64,000 bases of DNA from Doryteuthis pealeii. Taxonomy: Eukaryota > Mollusca > Cephalopoda > Myopsida > Loliginidae. The stretch lies in contig CM042157.1 in the NCBI GenBank assembly GCA_023376005.1, positions 84,746,625-84,810,624 on the forward strand. Reading direction: 5' to 3'. Positions 49,478 through 59,780 of this stretch are shown here, piece after piece. The translations under genes and the position numbers were made by a program. Within the stretch, counting starts at the first letter, position 1; each line of letters opens with the position of its first letter. A model generated the notes under the pieces. It worked only from the letters and a program-made list of their open reading frames with translations. It did no database searches and was not told where the DNA came from.

Positions 49478-49575
49478 AGTGGATGCTTTCCGTGGTGTAA
49501 TGGTTAGCAAGCTAGATTAACAGACCATTGTTAGTGAATTCGATTCTCACTGGGTGCCCAATATTTCTACACTTA
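49478..49575 (+). mobile_element. SINE family C head
   Basis: tRNA-like segment: gctttccgtggtgtaatggt (A box region) and gaattcgattctcactgg (B box region), then cccaatatttctacac. It resembles the head at 43367 and is truncated after about 100 bp. Confidence 0.6.
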
Positions 49576-50508
49576 TGTCACAACTAATCTTTGTTTGGTT
49601 TAGTTTATTTATTTAATATATTCAATTTAACCGAGGAATTACATCAACTTGGTTAATGTAGAGTGGGGTCCAGACGAGATCAATTTTTGATTGAAACCAT
49701 GGTAGGCCCTTTATTTTTCCTCTAATGATAATATTAGTAGTACTATTACTGATCTATATTTTTAATATATTGAGCACTTTTGGATTATTTGCTGACGCCA
49801 CTGGTATATCATAAAATTCTTCTTTTTCTCTGCACCTCAGCACTATATCCAAAACCCCTGAAGCATAACCCACCCCTACCCCACCTATATACCCATTCAT
49901 CCATCCCACTCTGTCCCTATCTACCTGCATATCTCAACACGTGCCCGTTTATCTGTTTTCCCCAACCCATTTATCTATCTATCTTTCTCAGTATATTTAC
50001 ACCTACACATCCATCTAATTATCTATCCCAGTCTGTTTCTTTATCCGATTGGAGAAAAATTACTCTTCATTATCGTGAAAAATAAATAAAACGGCCCGTC
50101 TATTTGCCCACACGGCCCGTTTCTTTATTGATACGCATTAGGGACCATCTATTGATCAGTTTAGGCCATCTTGAATAAAACGGAAATAAATATTTCCGAA
50201 CTTTGTTTATCAAAAATCTCGCCAATGGTATATCAATTTTATTCAATTCCAGCAGTGGTATTATTTAACCCATAGCTGGGGAATGAGGGGGTTCCTACCT
50301 TTCCCAAAGGTATTTGTCCAAAAGGGAACTTAATAGCACGACCTGAGTTTGAACTCGCTTACTCCTCCACGGACAGGATGTGTCACAATGTCAATTTTTA
50401 ATCAGAGTAAAGCTGTTTTCAATTCAAAGTTTTCCTTCTCCTGGTTGCCACCCCCACCAAAAAAAAAACAAGATTAAATACCCTAGTCTACCCTATATTC
50501 ATCCACAT
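49576..50508. other. Non-coding intron DNA
   Basis: A C/T-rich stretch around 49850-50040 gives a chance 101-codon ORF. From 50270 to 50450 there is decayed SINE B-like sequence on the minus strand (cacaatgtcaatttttaatc). Nothing else was recognised. Confidence 0.5.
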
Positions 50509-50800
50509 GGAAGCGCGTGGTGTAATGGTTAAAGTCATGGGAAATGGGCTTGTCGCCCCGAGTTCAAATCCTCGATGGGTTAATTGCATTTCACTTAGCG
50601 CTAATACCCTTGGGAAAGGTATGAATCCTACTCTCCCTCCAGCTATGGATAAATAGTAGGGCAGACTGGGTTCTTTAACCTTGGTTAGGCAACCGGTATA
50701 GGAGAAGGAAAACTCTGAATTCAAACCTGTTGAACTCCGCTTAAGAAATTGACCTTATGTCACATCCTTCTCGTGCGGAGGGGTTGGTAAATATATATAT
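50509..50800 (+). mobile_element. SINE family B with short tail
   Basis: Complete copy with head ggaagcgcgtggtgtaatgg, B box GAGTTCAAATCC, the conserved body and the ggaggggttggtaaatata tail running into (TA)n. Confidence 0.87.
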
Positions 50801-50855
50801 ATATATATTTAGAACATGCTTTATTAATTATCTACATCAGAGCTTTATTGATTAC

Positions 50856-50898
<43 letters not shown>

Positions 50899-50907
50899 AA
50901 AAAAAAT

Positions 50908-51220
50908 GGACTCTCTCGTCGATTTTCGACGCATGAGTGTTCATCCAATGAACAACCAACACAGAGATTTGTTTATAGTGGTGAAGGCTTGTGTATGACC
51001 ATTCCGCACTTTTTGGCACAGTCGATAGGAAAGAATTGGTGCATCAAGGAATGCCACGAACACAATCAACGACTGACCTCAGGAATTTTGAATTCAGAGT
51101 TATCCCTCTCCTAGACAGGTTACCTACCCAAGGTTAAAGAGCCCAGTCTGTCCTACTATTTAACCCATAGCTGGAGGGAGAATATATAGATTCATGCCTT
51201 TCCCAAGGGTATTAACGCTA
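50908..51220 (-). mobile_element. SINE family B with long alternative tail, 5'-truncated
   Basis: On the minus strand the B body (cccttgggaaaggcatgaat) is followed by the long tail ending cgacgagagagtcc, as at 19726-20125. The tRNA-like head is missing. Confidence 0.8.
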
Positions 51221-51355
51221 TATATATATATATATAATTTTTTTCCGTAGTTAGGGTCTTTCCATGTGTGGTTTAACCAAGGTGATGCAGGTAGACCATA
51301 AGGAGAGCTCAATGTGCCTAATACCAGTGAGTAACAGGACAGAGCAAGATATTTA

Positions 51356-51526
51356 GTAAATGAAGAAAAAACTCTAAACAAGAACATGACTCTTACTGAG
51401 AATTTCCCAAATTTCTTTGGGAAATTCTCAGTAAGAGTCATGTTCTTGTGATTACCTGAAGATGCCGTATTAATACGGTTGAAATAAATTATTGTAATGA
51501 AGCAAGTTTAGAGTTTTTTCTTCATT

Positions 51527-51531
<5 letters not shown>
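51356..51531. repeat. Nested inverted repeats with a hairpin/GAAA motif
   Basis: Outer arms agtaaatgaagaaaaaactc (51356 onward) recur inverted at 51510-51531. The inner arms caagaacatgactcttactg enclose aatttcttt and end at about 51450. Between them 51456-51485 reads CTGAAGA, a CCGTATTAATACGG stem, then GAAA. (TA)n follows directly. Confidence 0.82.
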
Positions 51532-51577
<46 letters not shown>

Positions 51578-51883
51578 AGGGGTAGAACAAATGGGTTAAT
51601 GCTTTTCTCAAGAGCATTAGCATAAAAGTGAAACGCAAGCAGCCTCGACGAGGATTTGATCTCGAGTTGCCGATTCCATTTAATACGAGGATAAACATCA
51701 ACAATTATATCAACAATTATATCAACAAAAATATAGAGATTTGTATTTTTGAGATGAGGGTTGATATAAATAATTTTAATGTTTGGACTGTTGCTTTATC
51801 TGTATTGTGTTATATAAACGCAACATTTCGGTCGCTGCATCCTCCGGCCTCACTCAGGCGTTTCTTGTGTATTTGAACACAGT

Positions 51884-52156
51884 AATCATCTAACCTGGGA
51901 AATCATTTTTAATAGCAAGACTCTTGATCAAACAGGTGTTGAAGAACTTTTGAAGATCGTATTCAAATAATGACGTCATTGTTTGTTGTACGCCTATCAT
52001 TCCGACATGTGTCACGAGAAGAATCAATGTCATTTACAAAAAAAAGACCCCCCCCCAAAAAAAAACAATGTCATGCAAAACAATGACGTCATTATTTGAA
52101 TAAGATTTTCAAAAGTTGATCAACGGTCAAACTATTAAAAATGATTTTTCCAGGTT
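51884..52156. mobile_element. MITE with TGACGTCA ends, second copy
   Basis: Inverted blocks aaataatgacgtcattgttt and its complement are continued outward by blocks around ttgatcaa and aatgattttt...ccagg. Related to 8763-8960. A poly-A/C stretch fills the centre. Confidence 0.75.
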
Positions 52157-52350
52157 GTGTGTGTGTGTATCTGTATAACGTTAAATGAACGTGTGTTTAT
52201 GTATATAAATATTAGTATATATATATATATATATATATACCCGATATATTACCCGATGAATGCTCTAAGCAAGAAACCGCTGGTCGTAATACCGTTCCCG
52301 TAATTGAATAAATAAAAGCAAAAACTTTTATTTGTTTTGATTTCTCATTG

Positions 52351-52353
<3 letters not shown>

Positions 52354-52424
<71 letters not shown>

Positions 52425-52500
52425 CTTTGCATATATATAGAGAGAGAAAGAAAGAAAGAAAGACAGACAGACAGACAGACAGACAGAAAGAGACAGAAAC

Positions 52501-52564
<64 letters not shown>
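52354..52564. repeat. Compound microsatellite (TA)n(GT)n(AGAC)n(GA)n
   Basis: (TA)n 52354-52391, (GT)n to about 52421, AGAC units around 52461-52488, and (GA)n 52505-52564. The long chance ORFs here come only from these repeats. It lies 150 bp from the mucin exon's donor. Confidence 0.93.
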
Positions 52565-52565
<1 letters not shown>

Positions 52566-52713
52566 AAGAATATATGTATGGATATACAGGGAACATGTTA
52601 AGAAGGTCGGAGGATACAGCGGACGAAACGTTGTGTTTATACATACCACAATAAAGATGAGGACAACAATCCGAAACATCAACATATTTCCAAATCTGTG
52701 TTTGATTTCTTAC

Positions 52714-53682
52714 CTGTTGAAATACGATTTGCTGAACGGTTTGCCGGTCGGCGTGGGGCGTCAGTTTGGGTGGCCGGCGCACGGGTAACAGCACTTTTGT
52801 TACTAGGCATCTTTGTAACATTTTTATCTACCGTGAAACTTGTAGCCTCGGAAGTTTGTACATCACGAGTCACGGGAGCATTTGTGGCTGGAAGTTTTTT
52901 GGTTGATACTTCCGGCTGGCTGGGAATCGTGGGTAATGTGTCGTGTTCCTCGGGGCCTGTAGATGATGCGGTCCAGAGTGGGGTCGCTAGGGTTGTTTGG
53001 CTTTGGGTGTCCGATGCTTGTCCGGTTGTTGCTGAGCTGGAAGTCGACACTTGGATAGGAGTTGTGGCCGGACTTGATATGGATATTTGCTCTGTCGATT
53101 GTGTGGGGATAGAGTGAGTGATTTCGACTGGGGATGTAAGGATGATGGTAGCTGTAGTTAGAGCTTGTGGTTTCACTGATGCTTTTGTCTTGGAACTCTG
53201 CGAGGGTCTAGCGCTGCTTTGTGTGTCTGTCGTTTGATCAGTGGCCGTTGTTTGACTGTGGGTGACGGCAATGATGACCGGGGTTGAGACTTTGCTTTTC
53301 GGCGATGGTAAAGTGGATTTGGTTGCGGTTTCGCTTGTGTATGACAATGAACTTTGTGACAGAGGTGTGGTTTGCATTGTGGGGGAGGTATGGATTGCAG
53401 GAATGGTCGCTACTGGAGGAATGGCAGCTTTTGATGAAAGTGGAATCGTCGTGGATGTATCTACGGAAGTCGGCGTTGTCGAGTCAGTTGATTGGTTGAG
53501 AGATTTTGAGGAATTTAAATTGTATTGGGTTGTCGAGGAAACTAGTTCGGTGCTTTGGTTAATCGCCAGTGTTGTATCCGTGGAATTGGCATTGGGGTCT
53601 GTGGAAATCATCAGATTTGGATTCTGTACAGCATTGGCACTTATTTGGCCCAGAAGTAGAACATCTGCCCCCTTGCATTTAG
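52714..53682 (-). CDS. Mucin-like Ser/Thr/Pro exon of the EGF/mucin membrane protein
   Basis: 969 bp between the acceptor tttatttttcag (53683 upward) and the donor gtaaga (52713 downward). It is phase 1-1 and encodes about 323 residues. It opens KCKGADVLLLGQ and then becomes extremely rich in Ser, Thr, Pro and Ala, as in mucin-type O-glycosylated stalks. At least seven N-x-S/T sites are visible (for example NST, NQS twice, NSS, NVT, NKS, NRS). There is only one cysteine near the start and no hydrophobic helix. No perfect tandem repeat was seen, unlike classical mucins. The frame is open across the whole exon, while the antisense frames are shadows. A Helitron begins about 54 bp upstream of the acceptor. 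The role is probably an extended, glycosylated spacer between the EGF modules and the membrane. Confidence 0.87.
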
Positions 53683-53735
53683 CTGAAAAATAAAAGCAAA
53701 AGTAGTAGTAGCAGTAGTAGTAGTAGTAGTAGTAA

Positions 53736-54052
53736 TCTATTAATAATGGAGATTCACTTCCGGTTTTTGTCTGTAACAAAAATTACGTCACTGCTTAGGT
53801 CACATTACCCAAAATCGTCATAACATAGAATAAATACACTCAAAATTTGAACATGCAACATTAGACAGTCCTCATTGTTTTTTTAAAACAAGTTTTAATA
53901 AATATATGAATGGTATTATATATCTATATATAGTTTGTTTTATTTTAATACATATTTAAAGTTTACATTTCAAATTGTTTTATTTTTAATCCTTTAATGA
54001 ATTTGATGATTTTACTTACTTAGGGTACAAACTCGCTAATATTGAATTTTTT
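53736..54052 (+). mobile_element. Helitron 5' portion
   Basis: It starts TCTATTAATAATGGAGATTC after a (TAG)n run and matches the minus-strand copy at 31190-31587 over about 290 bp (block tttgaacatgcaacattag). The hairpin and CTAG end are missing. Confidence 0.72.
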
Positions 54053-54053
54053 T

Positions 54054-54097
<44 letters not shown>

Positions 54098-54105
54098 ATA
54101 ATAAT

Positions 54106-54716
54106 AATAGAGTAGTAACCATGTACTATGCGAATGTAGCAAACTAGTACAGCGGGAATACAAAACTAGACACGACTAGGTTGGGAAGGTGATCCACTGG
54201 GAATTATGCAAAAAAAATAATTTTGACCATACAACAAAATGGTATATGCATAAACCAGATTCTGTTCTTGAGAACGAAACGCATAAATTTCTCTGGGACT
54301 TTGAAATAAAAACGGATCACCTTATCACAGCAAGAAGACCAGACCTAGTGTTGATAAACAAAAAAGAAAAAACTTGTCAACTGGTGGATTTTGCAGTGCC
54401 AGCAGATCACAGGGTGAAGCTAAAGGAAAATGAAAAAATGGACAAATACCTGGACCTTGCCAGAGAACTGAAAAAGTTATGGAATATGAAAGTTAAAGTG
54501 AAACCAATTGTAGTTGGTGCACTTGGAACGGTCCCAAAGGGATTGGAAAATCTGGAAATCAGAGGAAGGATTGATACCATCCAGAACACTGCACTGCCGC
54601 AATCTGCCAGAATACCCAGAAGAGTCCTGGAGACCTGAGGAGACTTGCTGTCACTTAGACTCCAGTGAGAGACCATCAGCTGATGATGATGTGAAAACTC
54701 AAAAATAGAGTAGTAA
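54106..54716 (+). pseudogene. 5'-truncated LINE fragment with RLE-type endonuclease region and target duplication
   Basis: The open frame 54189-54638 encodes ARRPDLVLINKK then CQLVDFAVPADHRV and DKYLDLARELKKLW. A PD followed about 14 residues later by D, near the C-terminus of a non-LTR polymerase, fits the restriction-like endonuclease of R2/NeSL-type LINEs; I also know this stretch as a common relic in invertebrates. The frame ends at TGA (54636-54638), where related copies usually have Trp; reading on gives GDLLSLRLQ and a second stop, so a nonsense change is likely. The fragment is flanked by aatagagtagtaa at 54106-54118 and 54704-54716, a 13-bp target duplication. The reverse transcriptase domain is absent. 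Confidence 0.82.
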
Positions 54717-54860
54717 GTATTTACTGACATCCCACCATGTAAGTCGAACACAAATCAAATTAAATCAAATTATTTATTTCACACATTACACAATATAAAC
54801 AATGACTTATTATCAAATACTGATTATTTTTACAACAATTAAGTTAATAGGTTAAGCCAT

Positions 54861-55325
54861 CAGATCTTTGTTGGGCTTGAGGGTAGGTTTTGTGGTATTA
54901 ATGTTGGTTGTTGTAATAATGTGTGGAGGATGACCACTATGTAGGACTGCGCCTATTCTAGTAGTGAATCAGATCTTTGTTGGGCTTGAGGGCAGGTTTT
55001 GTGGCATTAATGTTGGTTGTTGTAGTAATGTGTGGAGGATGATCACTATGTAGGACTGTGCCTATTCTAGTAGTGAATCAGATCTTTGCTGGGCTTGAGG
55101 GAAGGTTTTGTGGCATTAATGTTGGTTGTTGTAGTAATGTGTGGAGGATGACCACTATGTAGGACTGTGCCTATTCTAGTAGTGAATCAGATCTTTGTTG
55201 GGCTTGAGGGCAGGTTTTGTGGTATTAATGTTGGTTGTTGTAGTAGTGTGTGGAGGATGATCACTATGTAGGACTGTGCCTATTCTAGTAGTGAATGAGA
55301 TCTTTGTTGGGCTTGAGGGCAGGTC
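54861..55325 (+). repeat. 109-bp satellite, about 4.3 units
   Basis: cagatctttgttgggcttga recurs at 54861, 54970, 55079, 55188 and (with one change) 55297, exactly 109 bp apart, with few differences between units. Confidence 0.95.
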
Positions 55326-55440
55326 AACTGATCCAAATGTTTTTAAAGGTTTTATTGATCTAAAACAATAAGAATAGCATATTTTGTTGCTGTTGTTGCT
55401 TTTTTATTTCTTAAGTTACAGGTACTTACTAAACAAACCA

Positions 55441-56033
55441 CCGCCCTGTCGGCTGGGGCGTTAGAATGCACCGACTGCACCTCTGCAGAGGGGTAAGACT
55501 CCCCAATGGGGCCACCTGTTGGCCGTGGGTGGCGACCCGTGATGCTTAAGGATAGAGCCCAGGTGGATGAGCAATTCATGACATGCAATACTCCACTTTG
55601 GCCCTATCTTGGGCTAGACGGGTGGTCGGAGAGGCCCCCTCCGATCAATCGGCTGGTCACGTCAAGCCCTAGCACCTATATGATTTTCCCAACCCTATTG
55701 CCCTTATGGCAAGCCCCAACCCCTTTTTACATATGGGTGCTAGAAGGCGGTGTCTGCGGGTCTATATGTCCTGGGAATGACGTTAAACTCTATCTGATGG
55801 TGAGGTTCCAGTTTTGGAGGTTTGGGGAATGTGGAGCACCCCTTCATCACCATTGCTCCCTGTTCCACTCTGACCCGGAGTGGTAGTACCTGTTAGGGTC
55901 CCATCTATGGGTTAAATAGCAAAATGTATTTATAAAAAATTCTATTATCCATTAAGAATTGATTTATTTCAAAACTTTATCGGCATTAAATGACCCATTG
56001 AGGTTGATATGCCGTAAAACAAAACAAAACAAA
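55441..56033 (+). mobile_element. R590, near full length
   Basis: Complete from ccgccctgtcggctggggcg to the ccgtaaaacaaaacaaaac tail, close to the young copies at 12.5 and 14.6 kb. Its 126-codon ORF is a shadow of the repeat and recurs antisense in other copies. Confidence 0.87.
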
Positions 56034-56044
56034 AAACAAGATCA

Positions 56045-56285
56045 CAAAGATCATTATCGTGGTGAACCACACACAAACCGAAGCTCATGCATGAGAAGTT
56101 TTTAAAAATTGCGTGAATCCCGTTGATCTTTTGAGGTGCCTTAGGCGCTGTGCAATAAACCCAGCTCTGCCCCCTTTTAGACGAGGGGACAGGTGTTGCC
56201 TGGGAGATAGCCTATGGGATCACGCTGATATTAATATCTTGCCGGTACAATGGCCAAAGCCACAGGACACAGGGACACTAGTCCA
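56045..56285 (+). mobile_element. GC-rich retroposon, family D
   Basis: It directly follows the R590 tail. It shares aaaccgaagctcatg, attgcgtgaatcccg and acaggtgttgcctggg with the other copies. The end is followed by a (TAG)n microsatellite. Confidence 0.72.
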
Positions 56286-56291
56286 GGTAAA

Positions 56292-56325
<34 letters not shown>

Positions 56326-56744
56326 TGTTGTTGTAAGGACATCATTAAAAGACTAATACTGATAGGTCCAGAATAAATCACCTTTTTTTGAAAGTGTTTA
56401 AACTTTCGATATGTTTGGTTTTTCTGATTGATTTTGATGCGTGGAAAGCATTGATGACAAAGAAAGCAGTCAATTCTAAGAATTGGCAGAGATATGTGAA
56501 CTTTAATCACCTATTATAGTGTTAAAAATCTACAATGTCTTTAAAATTTTAGGTGTGGAATTAATTTGCTTTTTTGATAGATTTCGATGCATTGAATTCA
56601 ATGATTTTAAAGGAAAAATAAGTTCGAAGGATTGGCAGTGATATGAACACTTAACAAAACCTTTAATAATGCCTCAAAATCACAAATTTCATAAAAAGAG
56701 TCGGTGTCGGTTTTATTGAATTTCAGTAAAGAAAAACATTCTTA

Positions 56745-57010
56745 GCCTCATGTCCTAAGAATGACGTTAAACTATCTGATGGTGAGGTTCCTCCAATTCT
56801 GGAGCTCTGGGAAATGTGGAACACCCCTTCCTTACCATTACTCTCCGGTCCACTCTGACCCGGAGTGGTAGTACCTATTAGGGTCCCATCTATGGGTTAA
56901 ATAGAAAAACATGTTTTTAAAACAAATTCAAGAACAAATTCAAGAATGGATAAAACATAAATTGCCCCAATGGGTTGTCATGCCGTAAAATCCAACCACC
57001 GAACTAACAT
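56745..57010 (+). mobile_element. R590 3' portion, divergent tail subfamily
   Basis: From gtcctaagaatgacgttaaa to the ccgtaaaatccaacc tail; the 5' half is missing. It shares the tail type with 13738-13885 and 63520-63832. Confidence 0.72.
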
Positions 57011-58350
57011 TCTTAGCCTCAAAGATCAAGTTGATATCTAAACCTCATAAAATAATGAAGAAGTCTGGCTTACGAGTATAGAAGTGAGTACAACCATGTG
57101 ATCATACTCTTGGCCAATCACTGACAGTACTCTGCTGCTGAGACAATACTTAAACTGAGCATACTAAGCATACTGGCTATAATTACTTTGAACCTTCATG
57201 GACGACGGACATAGGATTGAATCACTGGACCTTTAACACTACACAGGATATGACTTATTCATTTACCAAAGGATTCCATAACTCAGGACTTACTTACTCT
57301 AAGCCCTTTTCAACTGGCCAAGGATGGCATTTAAAAACTTAACAGGATCAGAGTTGCTGGTATTTCTGGATTGGTTGTTGGGCTGGATAGCATTCTTGCT
57401 GTTTGATTCTGGAATCTTTTGGGGATATCTGATCTATGTCATATTTGCATTAAACTCTGTGGGTTTGCAGCGGGTTTGATGGGTCATTTGAGGGTTCATG
57501 AGAAGATAGGTTCTGATGGTGGAGTTATAGGATTGTGAGTAACAGCAGTGATCTGTAAAGATTATGCTATTACTATGTATGTTGGATATTGTACAAACGG
57601 AAATATGAATTTCCGGTTAAATTAAACAAAGCGAAGAAAAGACGACAAAAATGACAAAGGACTTTTTTCCCGGTACAGCGAACAAAAGAAGGATGGGAAA
57701 CAATAAGTTCGGAAATAGTTATCAGATCAAAGATAAAGATGCTTAGGCGGCCGTCAATACAAAAGCCAGAGGGTTAAGCAGTCAGCAGTGAGTAGTGAAC
57801 AATCAGGAGGAGACGGCGAACGGAGTGACCGACGCTCACAGTCCCTCGCTGTCAGCAGGCAGTGAGGCTCGCCCACCCCTTCCACCTCCCGATCGCCAGC
57901 CTGCAACATTAGTAGTTCCCATTGACAAGCTCACTACCCACACGCACCATGAGGGAATTAAAGAAATAAAAGTTCAATCTCCTACTAGATACAGCATGTC
58001 TTGTGTCTTCGTTAAGCGACCCCTACATATATCGTCTAAGGGTTAGAGACGATACCCGCAGTATACCAGCAACGTTTACGATTCAGAGTAGCGAAGAAGG
58101 CGCTACGCAACACACAGTTTTAAAGTTAAGTATACCCCTTTAAACAATCGTATCTAAACATGGTAGCGTCAATCGGGAGCACCATCAGAAACGACTGCCA
58201 AGTCAAAACCGAGCTTGGCAGTGAAGTGCGCGCAGAGACAGGAGCAAGCACATGCACCACAAGCACAACAGTTTTACCAAAAGTCGCACTAACAATTTCC
58301 CTGAGTCCCCAGCACTTTGGAGGCCTTACTTTTGGGATTACCCTCGTATA
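57011..58350. other. Unrecognised intron DNA, possible solo LTR
   Basis: 57450-57590 is an inverted match to the block after the SINE C head at 43.5 kb. 57580-58090 is less AT-rich and has an AATAAA (about 57964) followed by about 120 bp, a layout compatible with an LTR, but no paired LTR, primer site or target duplication was found. 58160-58477 holds a 105-codon ORF without a recognised domain. Confidence 0.35.
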
Positions 58351-59743
58351 TCTTATTATAATGGAGATTCGGTGTCTCTCTGTAATCGAAACTACGTCAC
58401 TGCTTACGCCACACGCTAGGGAATTGCGTAAGTTTATCAATGAGTATCTAATTCATAGTCATAGTCAAAATCATTAATATATAGAATAAATCTTATTTCT
58501 TAACGAGCTATCTATGAAAGTCTGTTAGATTTGCCACAAAACAGCACAGGTTTATAACCCTGCAATGTGTCTTATATATCACTAAGAAATAAAGATTTAT
58601 ATAATATATGTTCTGGTTATTTTGTATACTGGTTTTAACAAAACTGAGTTTAATAAATAATTACTTGGTGTTATTCATCTCTAATATTATTGTTTTATTC
58701 CCCAAAGTATTAAAATCAATCCTATGAATGATTTTATATGGAAACCAATTAAGATATAATTGAAATAAGTGTAATCTTTTTATATGCGTTCTTATTTAAT
58801 TTCGTTAGTCTTTCTAATTTAATATATTTCATTACATAAAAACTTAAAAACTTACGACTTGCGAAGGGCGTATATTCTTGCTAGTAAAATAAGTGTACTC
58901 TTTTTAAATGTGTTCTTATTTAATTTCGTTAGTCTTTCTAATCTAATATATTTCATTACATAAAAACTTAAATACTTATGCATGGAGGGGTGTGTATATT
59001 CTTACTCGTAAAAATAAGTGTATTGTTTTTATATGTGTTCTTATTTAATTTCGTTAGTCTTTCTAATTTAATATATTTCATTACATAAAAACTTAATAAC
59101 TTATGCCTTGCAAATGGCGCATATTCTTGCTAGTAAAATAAGTGTACTCTTTTTAAATGTGTTCTTATTTAATTTCGTTAGTCTTTCTAATTTAGTATAT
59201 TTCATTACATTAAAACTTAAATACTTACACCCGACGGAGGGTGTATATTCTTGCTAGTAAAAATAGATGTACCCTTTTTATATGTGTTCTTATTTAATTT
59301 CGTTAGTCTTTCTAATCTAATGTATTTGATTACATTAAAACTTAAATACTCATCCATGTATATTCTTGATCGTAAAAATAGATGTACCCTTTTTATAGGT
59401 GTTCTTATTTAATTTCCTTAGTTTTTCTAATTTAATATATTTTATTACAATGAAACTTAAATACTTATGCATGGAGGTGGTGCATATTCTTGCTAGTAAA
59501 ATTAAGTACTTTTTTATATGTGTTCTTATTTAATTTCTTTAGTCTTTCTAATCTAATATATTTAATTACATTAAAACTTAAAGACTTACGCCCGACGGAG
59601 GGTGTGTATTCTTGCTAGTAAAAATAGATGTACCCTTTTTATATGTGTTCTTATTCAATTTCGTTAGTCTTTCTAATCTAATATATTTAATTACATTAAA
59701 ACCTAAATACTTACACCCGACGGAGGGCGTATATTCTTGCTAG
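58351..59743 (+). mobile_element. Long Helitron ending in an array of about eight 3' termini
   Basis: It starts TCTTATTATAATGGAGATTC after A and ends TTGCTAG before T. From about 58780 onward a unit of about 122 bp repeats, each ending with a hairpin remnant (acccgacggagggtgt in the best ones) and atattcttgctagta. CTAG ends fall at 58884, 59133, 59257, 59496, 59618 and 59743; two more (about 59009 and 59376) are mutated. It is therefore a Helitron 5' end joined to serial 3' ends. The last one stops 37 bp from the EGF exon's donor site. Confidence 0.83.
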
Positions 59744-59780
59744 TAATTATAAACCCCAGGTGAGGAAGATGATAACTTAC

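Noticed and set aside
52345..52821. 158-codon minus-strand ORF overlapping the mucin exon border
   Set aside because: Its middle is translated microsatellite (Leu-Ser, Thr-His and Ile-Tyr runs) and it crosses the mucin exon in another frame.
52698..53693. Plus-strand ORFs of 139 and 143 codons
   Set aside because: They are antisense shadows of the mucin-like exon, which has splice sites, phase agreement and sensible composition.
55506..55886. 126-codon ORF, with antisense partner at 14859-15134
   Set aside because: It is part of the R590 repeat. Frames differ between copies and show no conserved start or stop.
57580..58090. Solo LTR
   Set aside because: An AATAAA and an LTR-like layout were noted, but no TG...CA ends with target duplication, no primer-binding site and no second LTR could be shown.
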